Of a stretch of DNA of 14,520 nucleotides, positions 1 through 8,418 are shown piece by piece. Below the pieces are notes generated by a model. That model did not search any database. It worked only from the letters and a program-made list of their open reading frames with translations, and was not told the origin of the DNA. The DNA is from Actinomycetales bacterium (lineage in GTDB: Bacteria > Actinomycetota > Actinomycetes > Mycobacteriales > Mycobacteriaceae). The stretch's first letter is position 1; each line of letters opens with the position of its first letter. Both the position numbers and the translations under genes were made by a program. The stretch covers positions 1 to 14,520 of the forward strand of contig DUTZ01000085.1 in the NCBI GenBank assembly GCA_012841845.1, given 5' to 3'.

Positions 1-1165
1 GCGCGAACCCGCGCACGTTGGACGAGTGCACGCGCTCGGCGCCGGGCAGGAGCTCGTAGCCGCGGATCGAGCGGGCGATCTGGTCGAGCGCGATCCGCCC
101 CTCGAGGCGCGCGAGGTGCGCGCCCAGGCAGAAGTGGGGACCCTGGCCGAAGCTCAGCGACGCCGACGTGTCGCGGCCGAGCCGGTAGACGTCGCCGTCG
201 CTGAACACCTCCTCGTCGCGGTTGGCCGAGCCGATGAGCAGCAGCACCTTCTCGTCGGCCGGGATCGTCACGTCACGGACCGTCACCTCGCGGGTGGTGG
301 TGCGCAGGACCATCTGGCTCGAGGTGTCGAAGCGCAGGGTCTCCTCGACCCAGTCCGGCGCCCGCCCGGGGTCGTCGAGGACGAGCCGCGACTGCTCGGG
401 GAACTCGTGTCCCCAGTACAGCGCGTTGGCCAGCAGCTTGGTGGTGGTCTCGTTGCCGGCCACCACCATGAGGAACAGGAAGGAGAGGATCTCGTCGGAG
501 TCGAGCTTCTCGCCGTCGACCTCCGCGTCGATGAGCGCCGAGGTCAGGTCCTCGGTGCGCCGGCGCCGACGCTCGGCGACCATGTCCTGGTAGTAGGCGA
601 TGAGGTCGAGCGCGGCCACCATGGAGTCCTCGGGCACGTCCTGCACGCCCTCCTCGCGGTGCATGACGAGGTCGGCCAGACGCCGCAGCTCGGCGCGGTC
701 GGCCTCGGGCACGCCCATGAGGTCGGAGATGACGTCCATGGGGAGCTTGCCGGCGTAGTCGTCCACGACGTCGAACTCGCCCCGCTCCAGGCACTCGTCC
801 CAGTACTGCAGCGAGATCCGCTCGATGCCCTCGGAGAGCGCGTCCACCCGGCGGGCAGTGAAGCCCTTGCTCACGAGCTTGCGCAGGCGCGCGTGGCGGG
901 GGTCGTCCATCGCGAGGAAGGACATGGTCTTGTACGCGTGCGGGCCGTAGGCGGCGGGGTCCAGCGAGACGCCCATCGCGTTGGAGAACGCGTCCGGCGC
1001 CCGGAAGGCCTCGCGCACGTCGGCGTGCCGGCTCAGCGCCCAGAAACCCAGCTCCGGGTTGTGGTAGACGGGCGCCTCGGCGCGCAGCCGGGCGTAGAGG
1101 GGGTACGGGTCCTCGTGGACGGCGTAGTCGTACGGGCTGAACACCAGCGGGGTGGCGGTGGTCAT
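1..1165 (-). CDS. Cytochrome P450 (C-terminus cut by window edge), CYP123-like by context
   Basis: Haem-thiolate monooxygenase, expected to hydroxylate a hydrophobic substrate with electrons from a ferredoxin. About 388 codons are visible. The I-helix motif AGNETT lies near residue 239, ExxR (ETLR) at about 275-278, and the haem loop FGQGPHFCLG has its Cys ligand near residue 346. The last visible residues (SSNVRGFA) match the usual end region of bacterial P450s, so only about 15-25 residues should be missing. Start: ATG at 1165 with AGG about 10 bases upstream. It lies 8 bases behind the TetR gene and is probably co-transcribed with it. From memory, M. tuberculosis has the same order (cyp123 Rv0766c, Rv0767c, divergent aldA Rv0768). 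The family is certain; CYP123 orthology is inferred from gene order. No membrane segment is seen, as expected for a soluble bacterial P450. Confidence 0.95.
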   Translation of the reverse strand, partial: MTTATPLVFSPYDYAVHEDPYPLYARLRAEAPVYHNPELGFWALSRHADVREAFRAPDAFSNAMGVSLDPAAYGPHAYKTMSFLAMDDPRHARLRKLVSKGFTARRVDALSEGIERISLQYWDECLERGEFDVVDDYAGKLPMDVISDLMGVPEADRAELRRLADLVMHREEGVQDVPEDSMVAALDLIAYYQDMVAERRRRRTEDLTSALIDAEVDGEKLDSDEILSFLFLMVVAGNETTTKLLANALYWGHEFPEQSRLVLDDPGRAPDWVEETLRFDTSSQMVLRTTTREVTVRDVTIPADEKVLLLIGSANRDEEVFSDGDVYRLGRDTSASLSFGQGPHFCLGAHLARLEGRIALDQIARSIRGYELLPGAERVHSSNVRGFA

Positions 1166-1173
1166 GGGTCGCG

Positions 1174-1746
1174 TCACCTCAGGATCAGTCGGGCGGCGGA
1201 TTCGATGCTGTCGGCCATGTCGGCATAGGTGCCGTAGCCCATGCCGGCGCGGACGAGCGCCCCGGCGTAGACCATCTCCAGCGCGCCCACCACCTCGTCG
1301 TCGACCTCCGGCCCGAGCGCCGCGACGATGCGGCGCCGGATGTCCGCGCCGATCCGGATGCGCAGGTGGGAGACCTCGGGGTCGTCGCCGAGCAGGGCGG
1401 CGGTGACGGCGGAGGCGAGCTCGGGCTCGTCGGCCATGAGCAGCGCGACGCCGCGCAGGACGGTGACGACCCGGTCGGCCGCCGTGCCCGTCTCCGGCGC
1501 CTCGGGGGCGTGGTCGACGAGCCGCCGCCAGAACACCTCGGAGATGAGGTGCCCCTTGGAGGAGAAGTAGGTGTAGGCGGTGGCCGGGGCGACGCCCGCC
1601 CGCGAGGCCACCGCGCGGACCGCGAGCCCGCCGGGCCCGTTCTCCCGCAGGACCTCCACGGCGGCGGCCGTGAGGCGGTCGACGGTCTCGGCCTGCTGGC
1701 TGCTCAGGCGCCGCCTGGTCGACTCGTAACGCACATCGCTGGACAT
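1174..1746 (-). CDS. TetR/AcrR-family transcriptional regulator
   Basis: Predicted ligand-responsive repressor of about 190 residues, the normal TetR length. The N-terminal helix-turn-helix shows the family pattern: AVRAVASRAGVAPATAYTYF, then SSKGHLISEVFWR. The C-terminal helical half would bind ligand and dimerise. Two in-frame ATGs are possible, at 1746 (MSSDVRYES) and 1773 (MVPSVLSRH). Neither has a good ribosome binding site. The inner one is chosen because the extra nine residues are unlike TetR N-termini. A copy of the 17-base operator-like motif (1740-1756) covers the inner ATG, which suits autoregulation. The gene is divergent from the aldehyde dehydrogenase and runs straight into the P450. 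It is the natural candidate to bind the motif copies at 1740, 1793, 1814 and 10217. The inducer is unknown. Confidence 0.9.
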   Translation of the reverse strand: MSSDVRYESTRRRLSSQQAETVDRLTAAAVEVLRENGPGGLAVRAVASRAGVAPATAYTYFSSKGHLISEVFWRRLVDHAPEAPETGTAADRVVTVLRGVALLMADEPELASAVTAALLGDDPEVSHLRIRIGADIRRRIVAALGPEVDDEVVGALEMVYAGALVRAGMGYGTYADMADSIESAARLILR

Positions 1747-1756
1747 GTGTCTGGAC
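1740..1756 (+). promoter_or_regulatory. Operator-like motif copy A (TGGACATGTGTCTGGAC)
   Basis: One of four copies of TGGACAnnTGTYTRGWC. The core GACA-N2-TGTC (1742-1751) is an inverted repeat. It overlaps the likely tetR start codon, so a protein bound here would block tetR and P450 expression. The motif is seen directly; binding by the adjacent TetR protein is inferred. Confidence 0.65.
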
Positions 1757-1792
1757 AGTACACTAGGCACCATTCCAGGAAAAGGGTTTCCA

Positions 1793-1809
1793 TGGACACA
1801 TGTTTGGTC
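1793..1809 (+). promoter_or_regulatory. Operator-like motif copy A2 (TGGACACATGTTTGGTC)
   Basis: Second copy, same orientation as copy A, in the tetR/aldehyde dehydrogenase intergenic region. It has one C-to-T change in the right half-site (TGTT for TGTC), so it may bind more weakly. Its centre lies 24 bases from the centre of copy B. Confidence 0.55.
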
Positions 1810-1813
1810 TAGC

Positions 1814-1830
1814 GTCTAGACAGCTGTCCA
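1814..1830 (-). promoter_or_regulatory. Operator-like motif copy B (minus strand TGGACAGCTGTCTAGAC)
   Basis: Third copy, on the opposite strand. The core GACAGCTGTC (1819-1828) is a perfect 10-base palindrome, and GTCTAGAC (1814-1821) overlaps it. It lies 41 bases upstream of the chosen GTG start of the aldehyde dehydrogenase, in its promoter or 5' leader. Confidence 0.65.
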
Positions 1831-1871
1831 CCCCCACCCTCACTCACATCCCCGCCGACGGAAGGCCGACC

Positions 1872-3341
1872 GTGTCGCCGAGCACCACCGACCCCGCCCC
1901 GCTCCTCATCGACGGCGAGCTGCGCCCCGCCACGGGAGGCGGCACCTTCGAGGTCCTCAACCCCGCCACCGAGGAGGTCGTGGGCCACTCCGCCGACGCG
2001 ACGGCGGCCGACATGGACGCCGCGATCGCCGCCGCCCGCCGCGCGTTCGACACCACCGACTGGTCCACCGACCACGCCTTCCGGGCCCGCTGCCTGCGCC
2101 AGCTCCGCGACGCGCTGCAGTCCCACACCGAGGAGCTGCGCGCGCTCACGATCGCCGAGGTCGGCGCGCCCCACATGTTCACCACCGGCCCGCAGCTCGA
2201 GGGTCCCGTCGCCGACCTCGGCTGGCTGGCCGATCTCGTGGAGGCCTACCGGTGGACCGAGGACCTGGGCGAGTCCGAGATCATGGGCGTGCGGTCGTTC
2301 CGCTCCACCCGGCGCGAGGCGATCGGCGTCGTCGGCGCCATCACCCCGTGGAACTTCCCCAACCAGATCAACCTCGCCAAGATCGGCCCCGCTCTGGCCG
2401 CCGGCTGCACCGTCGTGCTCAAGCCCGCGCCGGACACCCCGCTCATCGCCGCCGCGGTCGCCCGCATCGCGGCCGAGGAGACCGACCTCCCCGCCGGCGT
2501 ACTCAACGTGGTCAACTCCGCCGACCATGCCGTGGGCGCGCAGCTCAGCACCGACCCGCGCGTCGACCTGGTCTCGTTCACCGGCTCCACCACCACCGGA
2601 AAGAAGGTCATGGCCGCCGCGGCGGAGACCCTCAAGAAGGTCTTCCTCGAGCTCGGCGGCAAGTCGGCCTCGGTGGTGCTCGACGACGCCGACCTCGGCT
2701 CCGCCTGCTTCATGACCGCCCTCAACGCCTGCACCCACGCCGGCCAGGGCTGCGCGCTCACCACCAGGCTCGTCGTGCCGCGCGCCCAGCTCGCCGAGGC
2801 GATCGAGCACGCCAAGGGAGCCATGGCCGCGTTCGCGCCCGGCGACCCCACCGACCCCGGCACCCTGTGCGGCCCGCTCGTCTCGGCCGCGCAGCGCGAG
2901 CGCGTCGAGTCCTACATCCGCTTGGCCGTCGAGGAGGGCGGCACCATCGAGTGCGGCGGCGGCCGGCCCGCGGCGCACGAGAAGGGCTTCTTCGTGGAAC
3001 CCACCCTCATCTCGGGCCTGGACAACTCCGCGCGCGTGGCGCAGGAGGAGATCTTCGGCCCCGTCCTGGTGGTGATCCCGCACGACGGCGACGACGACGC
3101 GATCCGCATCGCCAACGACTCCCCCTACGGCCTCTCCGGCGCCGTCTGGGGCACCGATCCCGAGCGCGTCGAGCACGTCGTGTCCTCCATCCGGACCGGC
3201 ACCCTCGGCGTCAACGGCGGCCAGTGGTACGGCGCCGACGTGCCCTTCGGCGGCTACAAGCAGTCCGGCATCGGCCGCGAGATGGGCCGCGAGGGCTTCG
3301 AGGAGTACCTCGAGATCAAGGCCGTCGCGACGCCGGCGTAG
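1872..3341 (+). CDS. NAD(P)-dependent aldehyde dehydrogenase (AldA/Rv0768-like)
   Basis: Oxidises an aldehyde to the carboxylic acid in the cytoplasm. The chosen start is GTG 1872, with GGAAGG at 1860-1865 and a 6-base spacer, giving 489 residues, the normal family length. An upstream in-frame ATG at 1800 would add 24 residues, lacks a ribosome binding site and would put operator copy B inside the gene, so it is rejected. Catalytic features: TPWNFP with Asn near 161, FTGSTTTGKKV cofactor loop, general-base Glu near 260 in LELGGK, nucleophile Cys near 294 in GQGC, and EEIFGPV near 392-398. The Asn/Glu/Cys spacing matches ALDH2 (169/268/302) exactly. It is first in a rightward operon with SDR, HIBDH-like and CMD-like genes, behind the operator cluster. 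Substrate unknown. Confidence 0.96.
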   Translation: MSPSTTDPAPLLIDGELRPATGGGTFEVLNPATEEVVGHSADATAADMDAAIAAARRAFDTTDWSTDHAFRARCLRQLRDALQSHTEELRALTIAEVGAPHMFTTGPQLEGPVADLGWLADLVEAYRWTEDLGESEIMGVRSFRSTRREAIGVVGAITPWNFPNQINLAKIGPALAAGCTVVLKPAPDTPLIAAAVARIAAEETDLPAGVLNVVNSADHAVGAQLSTDPRVDLVSFTGSTTTGKKVMAAAAETLKKVFLELGGKSASVVLDDADLGSACFMTALNACTHAGQGCALTTRLVVPRAQLAEAIEHAKGAMAAFAPGDPTDPGTLCGPLVSAAQRERVESYIRLAVEEGGTIECGGGRPAAHEKGFFVEPTLISGLDNSARVAQEEIFGPVLVVIPHDGDDDAIRIANDSPYGLSGAVWGTDPERVEHVVSSIRTGTLGVNGGQWYGADVPFGGYKQSGIGREMGREGFEEYLEIKAVATPA

Positions 3342-3387
3342 CGCGGCACCCACCGACACCCCACCGAACTTCCGAGGAGCACACGAC

Positions 3388-4140
3388 ATGGGACGTTTCA
3401 GCGGCAGGACCGCCATCGTGACCGGCGCCGCCGGCGGCATCGGCGAGGAGTACGCCAAGGCCCTCGCGGCCGAGGGCGCGAAGGTCGTGGTGGCCGACGT
3501 CAACGACGAGCAGGGCGCACGCGTGGCGCAGGAGATCGCGGCCGCCGGCGGCGAGGCCGTCTACCAGCACACCGACGTCTCCGACCCGGCCTCGGCGAAC
3601 GCCTGCGCCGAGCGGGCCGTGGCCGAGTTCGGCTCGCTGGACCTGCTGGTCAACAACGCGGCGATCTTCGGCGGGATGAAGCTCGACTTCCTCATCACCG
3701 TCCCCTGGGACTACTACGAGAAGTTCATGTCGGTGAACCTCAACGGCCAGCTCCTCATGGTGCGCGCCTGCTGGGAGAAGATGGCCGCGGTCGGCGGCGG
3801 CGCGATCGTCAACCAGTCCTCCACGGCGGCGTGGCTGTACTCGGGCTTCTACGGCCTGGCCAAGGTCGGCGTCAACGGCCTCACCCAGCAGCTGGCCACC
3901 GAGCTCGGCGGGTCGAACATCCGCGTCAACGCCATCGCCCCCGGCCCCATCGACACCGAGGCCAACCGCACCACCACCCCGCAGTCGATCGTGCAGGACA
4001 TGGTGGACAAGCTGCCCCTCAAGAGGATGGGCCGGCCGGAGGACCTGGTGGGCATGCTGCTCTTCCTGCTCTCGGACGAGGCGTCGTGGATCACCGGCCA
4101 GATCTTCAACGTCGACGGCGGACAGATCATCCGCTCATGA
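3388..4140 (+). CDS. Classical short-chain dehydrogenase/reductase (Rv0769-like)
   Basis: NAD(P)-dependent alcohol dehydrogenase or ketone reductase of 250 residues, the usual classical SDR length. TGAAGGIG (12-19) binds the cofactor. Asp37 at the end of strand beta-2 suggests NAD(H) preference. NNAA is at 89-92, and the catalytic residues are Asn117, Ser144/145, Tyr155 and Lys159 (YGLAK). The C-terminus NVDGG is typical. Start ATG 3388 has GAGGAG at 3374-3379 with an 8-base spacer. It lies 46 bases after the aldehyde dehydrogenase and directly abuts the next gene. In context it may oxidise an alcohol made by the P450 before or beside the aldehyde dehydrogenase. It was not assigned to the mycofactocin-linked SDRs because the insertion I expect in those is absent. 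Confidence 0.95.
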   Translation: MGRFSGRTAIVTGAAGGIGEEYAKALAAEGAKVVVADVNDEQGARVAQEIAAAGGEAVYQHTDVSDPASANACAERAVAEFGSLDLLVNNAAIFGGMKLDFLITVPWDYYEKFMSVNLNGQLLMVRACWEKMAAVGGGAIVNQSSTAAWLYSGFYGLAKVGVNGLTQQLATELGGSNIRVNAIAPGPIDTEANRTTTPQSIVQDMVDKLPLKRMGRPEDLVGMLLFLLSDEASWITGQIFNVDGGQIIRS

Positions 4141-4154
4141 CCGAGGATCCGCGC

Positions 4155-5195
4155 ATGAGCTCCGGCGCCGGCGGCACCCCGGCCGCCCCGGTCGATCCCG
4201 GCGGCTCGATCGGCCCGGGCACGGCCGAGAGCCCCACCGCCCCCGTCGGCTTCGTCGGCCTCGGCAACATGGGCGCGCCCATCGCGAAGCGTCTGCTGGC
4301 CTGGCCCGGCGGCCTGGTGGTGTGCGACGTGCGACCCGAGGCCACCGAGCCGTTCGTCGCCGAGGGAGCCACCGCCGCCACGACGGGCGCGGAGGTCGCC
4401 CGGACCGCGCGGCTCATCTCGGTCACCGTGCTCGACGACGCCCAGGTCCGCGAGGTGGTGGACGGCCCCGACGGCATCCTGCGCACGGCCGCGCCCGGCA
4501 CCGTCGTGGCCGTCCACTCCACGATCTCCGACTCCACGGCCGTGGAGCTGGCCGCGACGTGCGCGGAGCACGGCGTGCACCTGGTCGATGCGCCGGTCTC
4601 CGGCGGGGCACCCGGGGCCGAGTCCGGCGAGCTCGCCGTCATGGTGGGCGGCCCCCGCGAGGTCTACGAGGCGTGCAAGCCCGCCTTCACCCTGTGGGCC
4701 GGCATGCCCGTCCACGCCGGCGAGGTGGGCGCGGGCACCCGGATGAAGCTCGCCCGCAACCTCCTGCACTTCATCTCCTTCACCGCCGCCGCCGAGGCCT
4801 CCCGCCTGGCCGAGGCGGCGGGGATCGACATCACCAAGCTCGGCCGGGTGGTCCGCCACACCGACGCCATCACCGGCGGCGCCGGCGCGATCATGCTCCG
4901 CGACACCACCGCGCCCGTCGCCCCCGACGACTTCTGGCACGGGGTCTTCACCCACGTCCGCGGGCTCGGCGAGAAGGACCTCACCCTGGCGCTCGGCCTC
5001 GCGGGGCGACTGGGCGTCGAGCTGCCGCTCGGCACGCTCGCCCTGCGGGACCTCGGCGCCGGGCTCGGCGTGGGCCCGGGCGAGATCTCGCTCGCGGCGC
5101 GCGAGCGCGCGGAGTCACTCGGGGAGGCGGCCGGGTTCGGCGCCCCCACCCACGACGAGGCACCGATCGTCGACGACGAGGAGACCCACCGATGA
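4155..5195 (+). CDS. 3-hydroxyisobutyrate dehydrogenase-like NAD-binding oxidoreductase (Rv0770-like)
   Basis: Beta-hydroxyacid dehydrogenase family enzyme: NAD(P)-dependent oxidation of a beta-hydroxy acid or reduction of a semialdehyde. Rossmann motif GFVGLGNMGAPIAKRL begins at residue 32. The substrate loop DAPVSGGAPGAESGEL is near 145-160, and the catalytic Lys198 with Asn202 sits in GTRMKLARNLL. KDLTLAL in the C-terminal helical domain is also typical. Two starts are possible. ATG 4137 overlaps the SDR stop (ATGA) without a clear ribosome binding site. ATG 4155 has GAGGA at 4143-4147 and a 7-base spacer, and is chosen (346 residues). Either way there is an unusual Gly/Pro/Ala-rich N-terminal tail of 30 or more residues before the Rossmann fold. 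The true substrate is unknown. Confidence 0.92.
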   Translation: MSSGAGGTPAAPVDPGGSIGPGTAESPTAPVGFVGLGNMGAPIAKRLLAWPGGLVVCDVRPEATEPFVAEGATAATTGAEVARTARLISVTVLDDAQVREVVDGPDGILRTAAPGTVVAVHSTISDSTAVELAATCAEHGVHLVDAPVSGGAPGAESGELAVMVGGPREVYEACKPAFTLWAGMPVHAGEVGAGTRMKLARNLLHFISFTAAAEASRLAEAAGIDITKLGRVVRHTDAITGGAGAIMLRDTTAPVAPDDFWHGVFTHVRGLGEKDLTLALGLAGRLGVELPLGTLALRDLGAGLGVGPGEISLAARERAESLGEAAGFGAPTHDEAPIVDDEETHR

Positions 5196-5650
5196 CTGAC
5201 GAGACCACCCCTGACGGCGCGCGCGACGCGTCCCCGGAGACCACGTCCCCGGAGATGAGTGAGGCCCGGGCCCGCGGTCTGCGCACGATGACCGAGGTCT
5301 ACGGCTTCGACATGTCGGACGGTCCCGGCGACTTCTTCGCCCACACCGCCGACCACCTCTTCGCCGAGGTGTGGACCAGACCCGGACTGAGCCACCGCGA
5401 CCGGCGGCTGCTCCTGCTCGGCGCGCTCACGGCGCAGGGCAACACCGACGTCGCGGACATCCAGGTGGGGGCCGCGCTGGCCAACGGCGAACTCACGCCC
5501 GACGAGCTCGAGGAGATCGCCCTGTTCCTCTGCTACTACGCGGGCTGGCCGGGCGGCACCAAGCTCAACAACGTGATCGGCCCGCACGTCGCCCGCGCCC
5601 GCAAGGCCGCCCGACAGGCGTCCGAGGAGGCCGAGGCCGGGCGCGACTGA
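5192..5650 (+). CDS. Carboxymuconolactone decarboxylase-family protein (Rv0771-like)
   Basis: A 152-residue CMD-fold protein. The middle reads LSHRDRRLLLLGALTAQGN, then ELTPDELEEIALFLCYYAGWPGG, the pattern of the gamma-carboxymuconolactone decarboxylase branch. It has only one Cys in this region and no CxxC, so it is unlikely to be an AhpD-type peroxidase. Start ATG 5192 overlaps the previous stop (ATGA), with GAGGAGA at 5178-5184 and a 7-base spacer. The first 20 or so residues are Thr/Pro/Glu-rich, and an inner ATG at 5255 is possible. Last gene of the operon. No other protocatechuate-pathway genes are present, so a role in protocatechuate degradation should not be assumed; it may act on a product of the upstream dehydrogenases. 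Confidence 0.9.
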   Translation: MTDETTPDGARDASPETTSPEMSEARARGLRTMTEVYGFDMSDGPGDFFAHTADHLFAEVWTRPGLSHRDRRLLLLGALTAQGNTDVADIQVGAALANGELTPDELEEIALFLCYYAGWPGGTKLNNVIGPHVARARKAARQASEEAEAGRD

Positions 5651-5699
5651 GCCCACCCGCACCCCGGCGCCGCCCCGCGACCCGGCCCCCGCCCACATC

Positions 5700-6554
<855 letters not shown>

Positions 6555-6567
6555 GTGGCGCGCCCGC

Positions 6568-7029
6568 TCAGTCGTCGAGCCGCACCCGGTGCCGGCTCGC
6601 GATGGACACGCGGTTGAACGCGTTGATGAGCACGATCGTCCACTCGATCGCGGTGAGCTGCTCGCCCGTGAACACCTCGGCGGCCGCCTCCTGGGCGGCC
6701 TCGCGCTCGGCCACGTCCTCGAGCCGGGTGAGCGCCTCGGCCAGGCGCAGCGCCGCCCGTTCCTCGTCGGTGTAGGCCGCGATCTCCCGCCAGGCCGGGA
6801 GCATGTCGAGCCGGTCCTGCGACACCCCCGCCTTCCGGGCGGCGGGCACGTGCGCGTCCAGGCAGGCGGCGCAGCCGTTGATCTGCGAGACCCGCACGTT
6901 GACCAGCTCGATCAGCCCCTCGTCGAGGCCCGCCTCCCCCGAGGCCTCCCGCGAGGCCAGCGCGGAGCGCACGAGCGGCTTGTAGACGGACCCGCGAGCG
7001 ATGTTCGGCACGCCCACGTCAGTTGCCAC
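6568..7029 (-). CDS. AhpD-like carboxymuconolactone decarboxylase-family (peroxidase) protein
   Basis: A 153-residue CMD-fold protein of the AhpD-like branch. The active-site motif INGCAACLDAH has Cys53, Cys56 and His60, with Glu41 upstream, the thiol pair and proton relay known from alkylhydroperoxidase D proteins. It probably reduces organic hydroperoxides. The GTG start at 7029 would overlap the GNAT gene by 11 bases; in-frame GTGs at 7017 or 7011 are also possible. It is the last gene of the leftward LLM-SDR-pirin-GNAT operon. It differs from the CMD-like protein at 5192-5650, which lacks CxxC. Confidence 0.9.
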   Translation of the reverse strand: MATDVGVPNIARGSVYKPLVRSALASREASGEAGLDEGLIELVNVRVSQINGCAACLDAHVPAARKAGVSQDRLDMLPAWREIAAYTDEERAALRLAEALTRLEDVAEREAAQEAAAEVFTGEQLTAIEWTIVLINAFNRVSIASRHRVRLDD

Positions 7030-7378
7030 CCCCGCCGCGGATCCAGGCGAGGTCGTCCGGGGAGGGCCTGCGCCATGCGCCGGTGAACTCGTCGTCGTTC
7101 TTCTCCAGGAACGCCTTGACCATCGGGCAGATCGGGACCACGGTGATCCCCTCGGCGCGCGTGGCCTCCACCGCGCCGCGCACGAGCGCGGTGCCCAGGC
7201 CCCGGCCGCCGAAGCGGTCGTCGACCTCGGTGTGGAAGAAGATCCGGGCGTCGTCGCGGTCCCGGAACTCGGATTTGCCGGCGTACTCCCCGTGCTCGTC
7301 GCGGACGACGAACGCCGTGAGCGCGTCGTCGTGGTCCACGGTCACGGCGGTGCCGTTCTTGTCGGTGTACTGGGCCAT
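7019..7378 (-). CDS. Small GNAT-like N-acetyltransferase (YjdJ type)
   Basis: A 119-residue protein with the acetyl-CoA pyrophosphate loop RFGGRGLG (55-62), then ALVRGAVEATRAEG and VVPICPMVKAFLEKN, the pattern of the short YjdJ-like GNAT proteins. Start ATG 7378 has AGAGGAA 5 bases upstream. It lies 14 bases behind the pirin gene and overlaps the next gene. The C-terminus carries an extra 20 or so residues ending in a Gly run. The acyl acceptor is unknown. Confidence 0.88.
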   Translation of the reverse strand: MAQYTDKNGTAVTVDHDDALTAFVVRDEHGEYAGKSEFRDRDDARIFFHTEVDDRFGGRGLGTALVRGAVEATRAEGITVVPICPMVKAFLEKNDDEFTGAWRRPSPDDLAWIRGGGGN

Positions 7379-7392
7379 GGCGGTTCCTCTCG

Positions 7393-8418
7393 TCAGTCGG
7401 TCCGGGCCTTCGATTCGGGGTTGACGCGCGGCTTGAGCACGGTGCCGGGAAGGGTGGGCGCGGGCAGCCGGGTGAGGCCGGCCGGGTCGTGGCCGATGTA
7501 GCCGTCGACGGCGCCGAAGCGCTCGGACTCCGCCTGCCATTGGTCGCGGTAGCGGGCGATCTCGTCGTGGGTGCGGCCGATGAAGTTCCACCACATGACG
7601 ATCTCCTCGCCGAACGGCTCGCCGCCGATGAGGATGCACCGCGCGGGAGTGGAGCCGGTGTTGCGCACCGTGAGCCGCTCCTCGCCGACGCCGGTGTAGG
7701 CCAGCGCGGTGGGCTCCACCACGACGCCCTCGAGGGTCACGTCGCCGGAGTCCACGAGCAGCCCGTGCTCGTAGGCCGGGTCCACGTCGAGGGCGAGCTC
7801 GGCGCCGGGGTCGAGCCGCAGCTCGGCGCCGAGCAGCGGGGAGAAGGTGGAGACCGGTGACGACGAGCCGAGCAGGCTGCCCAGGAACACGAGCGCCGAG
7901 CCGCCGGGGAACTCTACCGGCTCGGGCACGTGGTGGTCGAACCGCCGCCCGGTGCTCTCCCGGACGGCGTCCGGCAGCACGGTCCACAGCTGCACGCCGT
8001 GCAGGACGGTGGTGTCCTGCGTGGAGACCTCGGAGTGGCAGATGCCGGCGCCGGCGGTCATGAGGTTGACCTCGCCGGGGCGGACCACCGCGTGGTTGTC
8101 GCCGGAGTCGTGGTGGGTGACGTTGCCCTCGAACAGCCAGCTCACGGTCTGCAGGCCGGTGTGCGGGTGCGGGGCCACGTCCATGCCGCCGCTCACCGAG
8201 ACGTCGTCGGGCCCGTAGTGGTCGACGAAGCACCAGGCGCCGATGAGCGAGCGCTTGCGCTGCGGGAGCGTGCGCTTGACCGTCATGGCCCGGGGGCCGC
8301 CGAGCGGGACGTCGCGGGAGGTGATGATCTCCACGGCCGCGCCGCCGCGCCCCTGCGGGTCGGGCGAGCCGCCGGCCTCGCACTCCATCTCCTCGGGGTG
8401 GGGTTCGAGGTTGCTCAC
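7393..8418 (-). CDS. Pirin family protein
   Basis: A bicupin of about 341 residues. The N-terminal cupin holds the metal ligands His84 and His86 (APHPHTGLQ), His128 and Glu130 (GICHSE); the spacing is nearly that of human pirin. Pirins are iron proteins linked to quercetinase activity or redox-sensing regulation. The chosen start is GTG 8418, which overlaps the SDR stop (GTGA). ATG 8388 would trim 10 residues but has its purine-rich sequence directly against the start codon. The C-terminal motif EEIVMWWNFIGRTHDEI is typical of the family. It sits third in the operon after an oxidoreductase and an SDR, so a role in the same oxidative pathway or in redox protection is possible. Confidence 0.92.
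   Translation of the reverse strand: MSNLEPHPEEMECEAGGSPDPQGRGGAAVEIITSRDVPLGGPRAMTVKRTLPQRKRSLIGAWCFVDHYGPDDVSVSGGMDVAPHPHTGLQTVSWLFEGNVTHHDSGDNHAVVRPGEVNLMTAGAGICHSEVSTQDTTVLHGVQLWTVLPDAVRESTGRRFDHHVPEPVEFPGGSALVFLGSLLGSSSPVSTFSPLLGAELRLDPGAELALDVDPAYEHGLLVDSGDVTLEGVVVEPTALAYTGVGEERLTVRNTGSTPARCILIGGEPFGEEIVMWWNFIGRTHDEIARYRDQWQAESERFGAVDGYIGHDPAGLTRLPAPTLPGTVLKPRVNPESKARTD

Noticed and set aside
26..1228. 400-codon plus-strand frame over the P450
   Set aside because: The minus strand encodes an unambiguous P450 with all signature motifs; the plus frame is its shadow.
1809..3503. Long open frame on the minus strand opposite the aldehyde dehydrogenase (564 codons)
   Set aside because: Low-complexity Gly/Ala/Arg/Val-rich translation without family motifs; an antisense artefact of high GC codon bias opposite a clear gene.
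5192..5650. Protocatechuate-pathway PcaC assignment
   Set aside because: No other beta-ketoadipate pathway genes are nearby and the family is functionally diverse.
6557..6564. GGCGCGCC palindrome between convergent genes
   Set aside because: Only 8 bases without a T tract; too short for a terminator and common by chance at this GC content.
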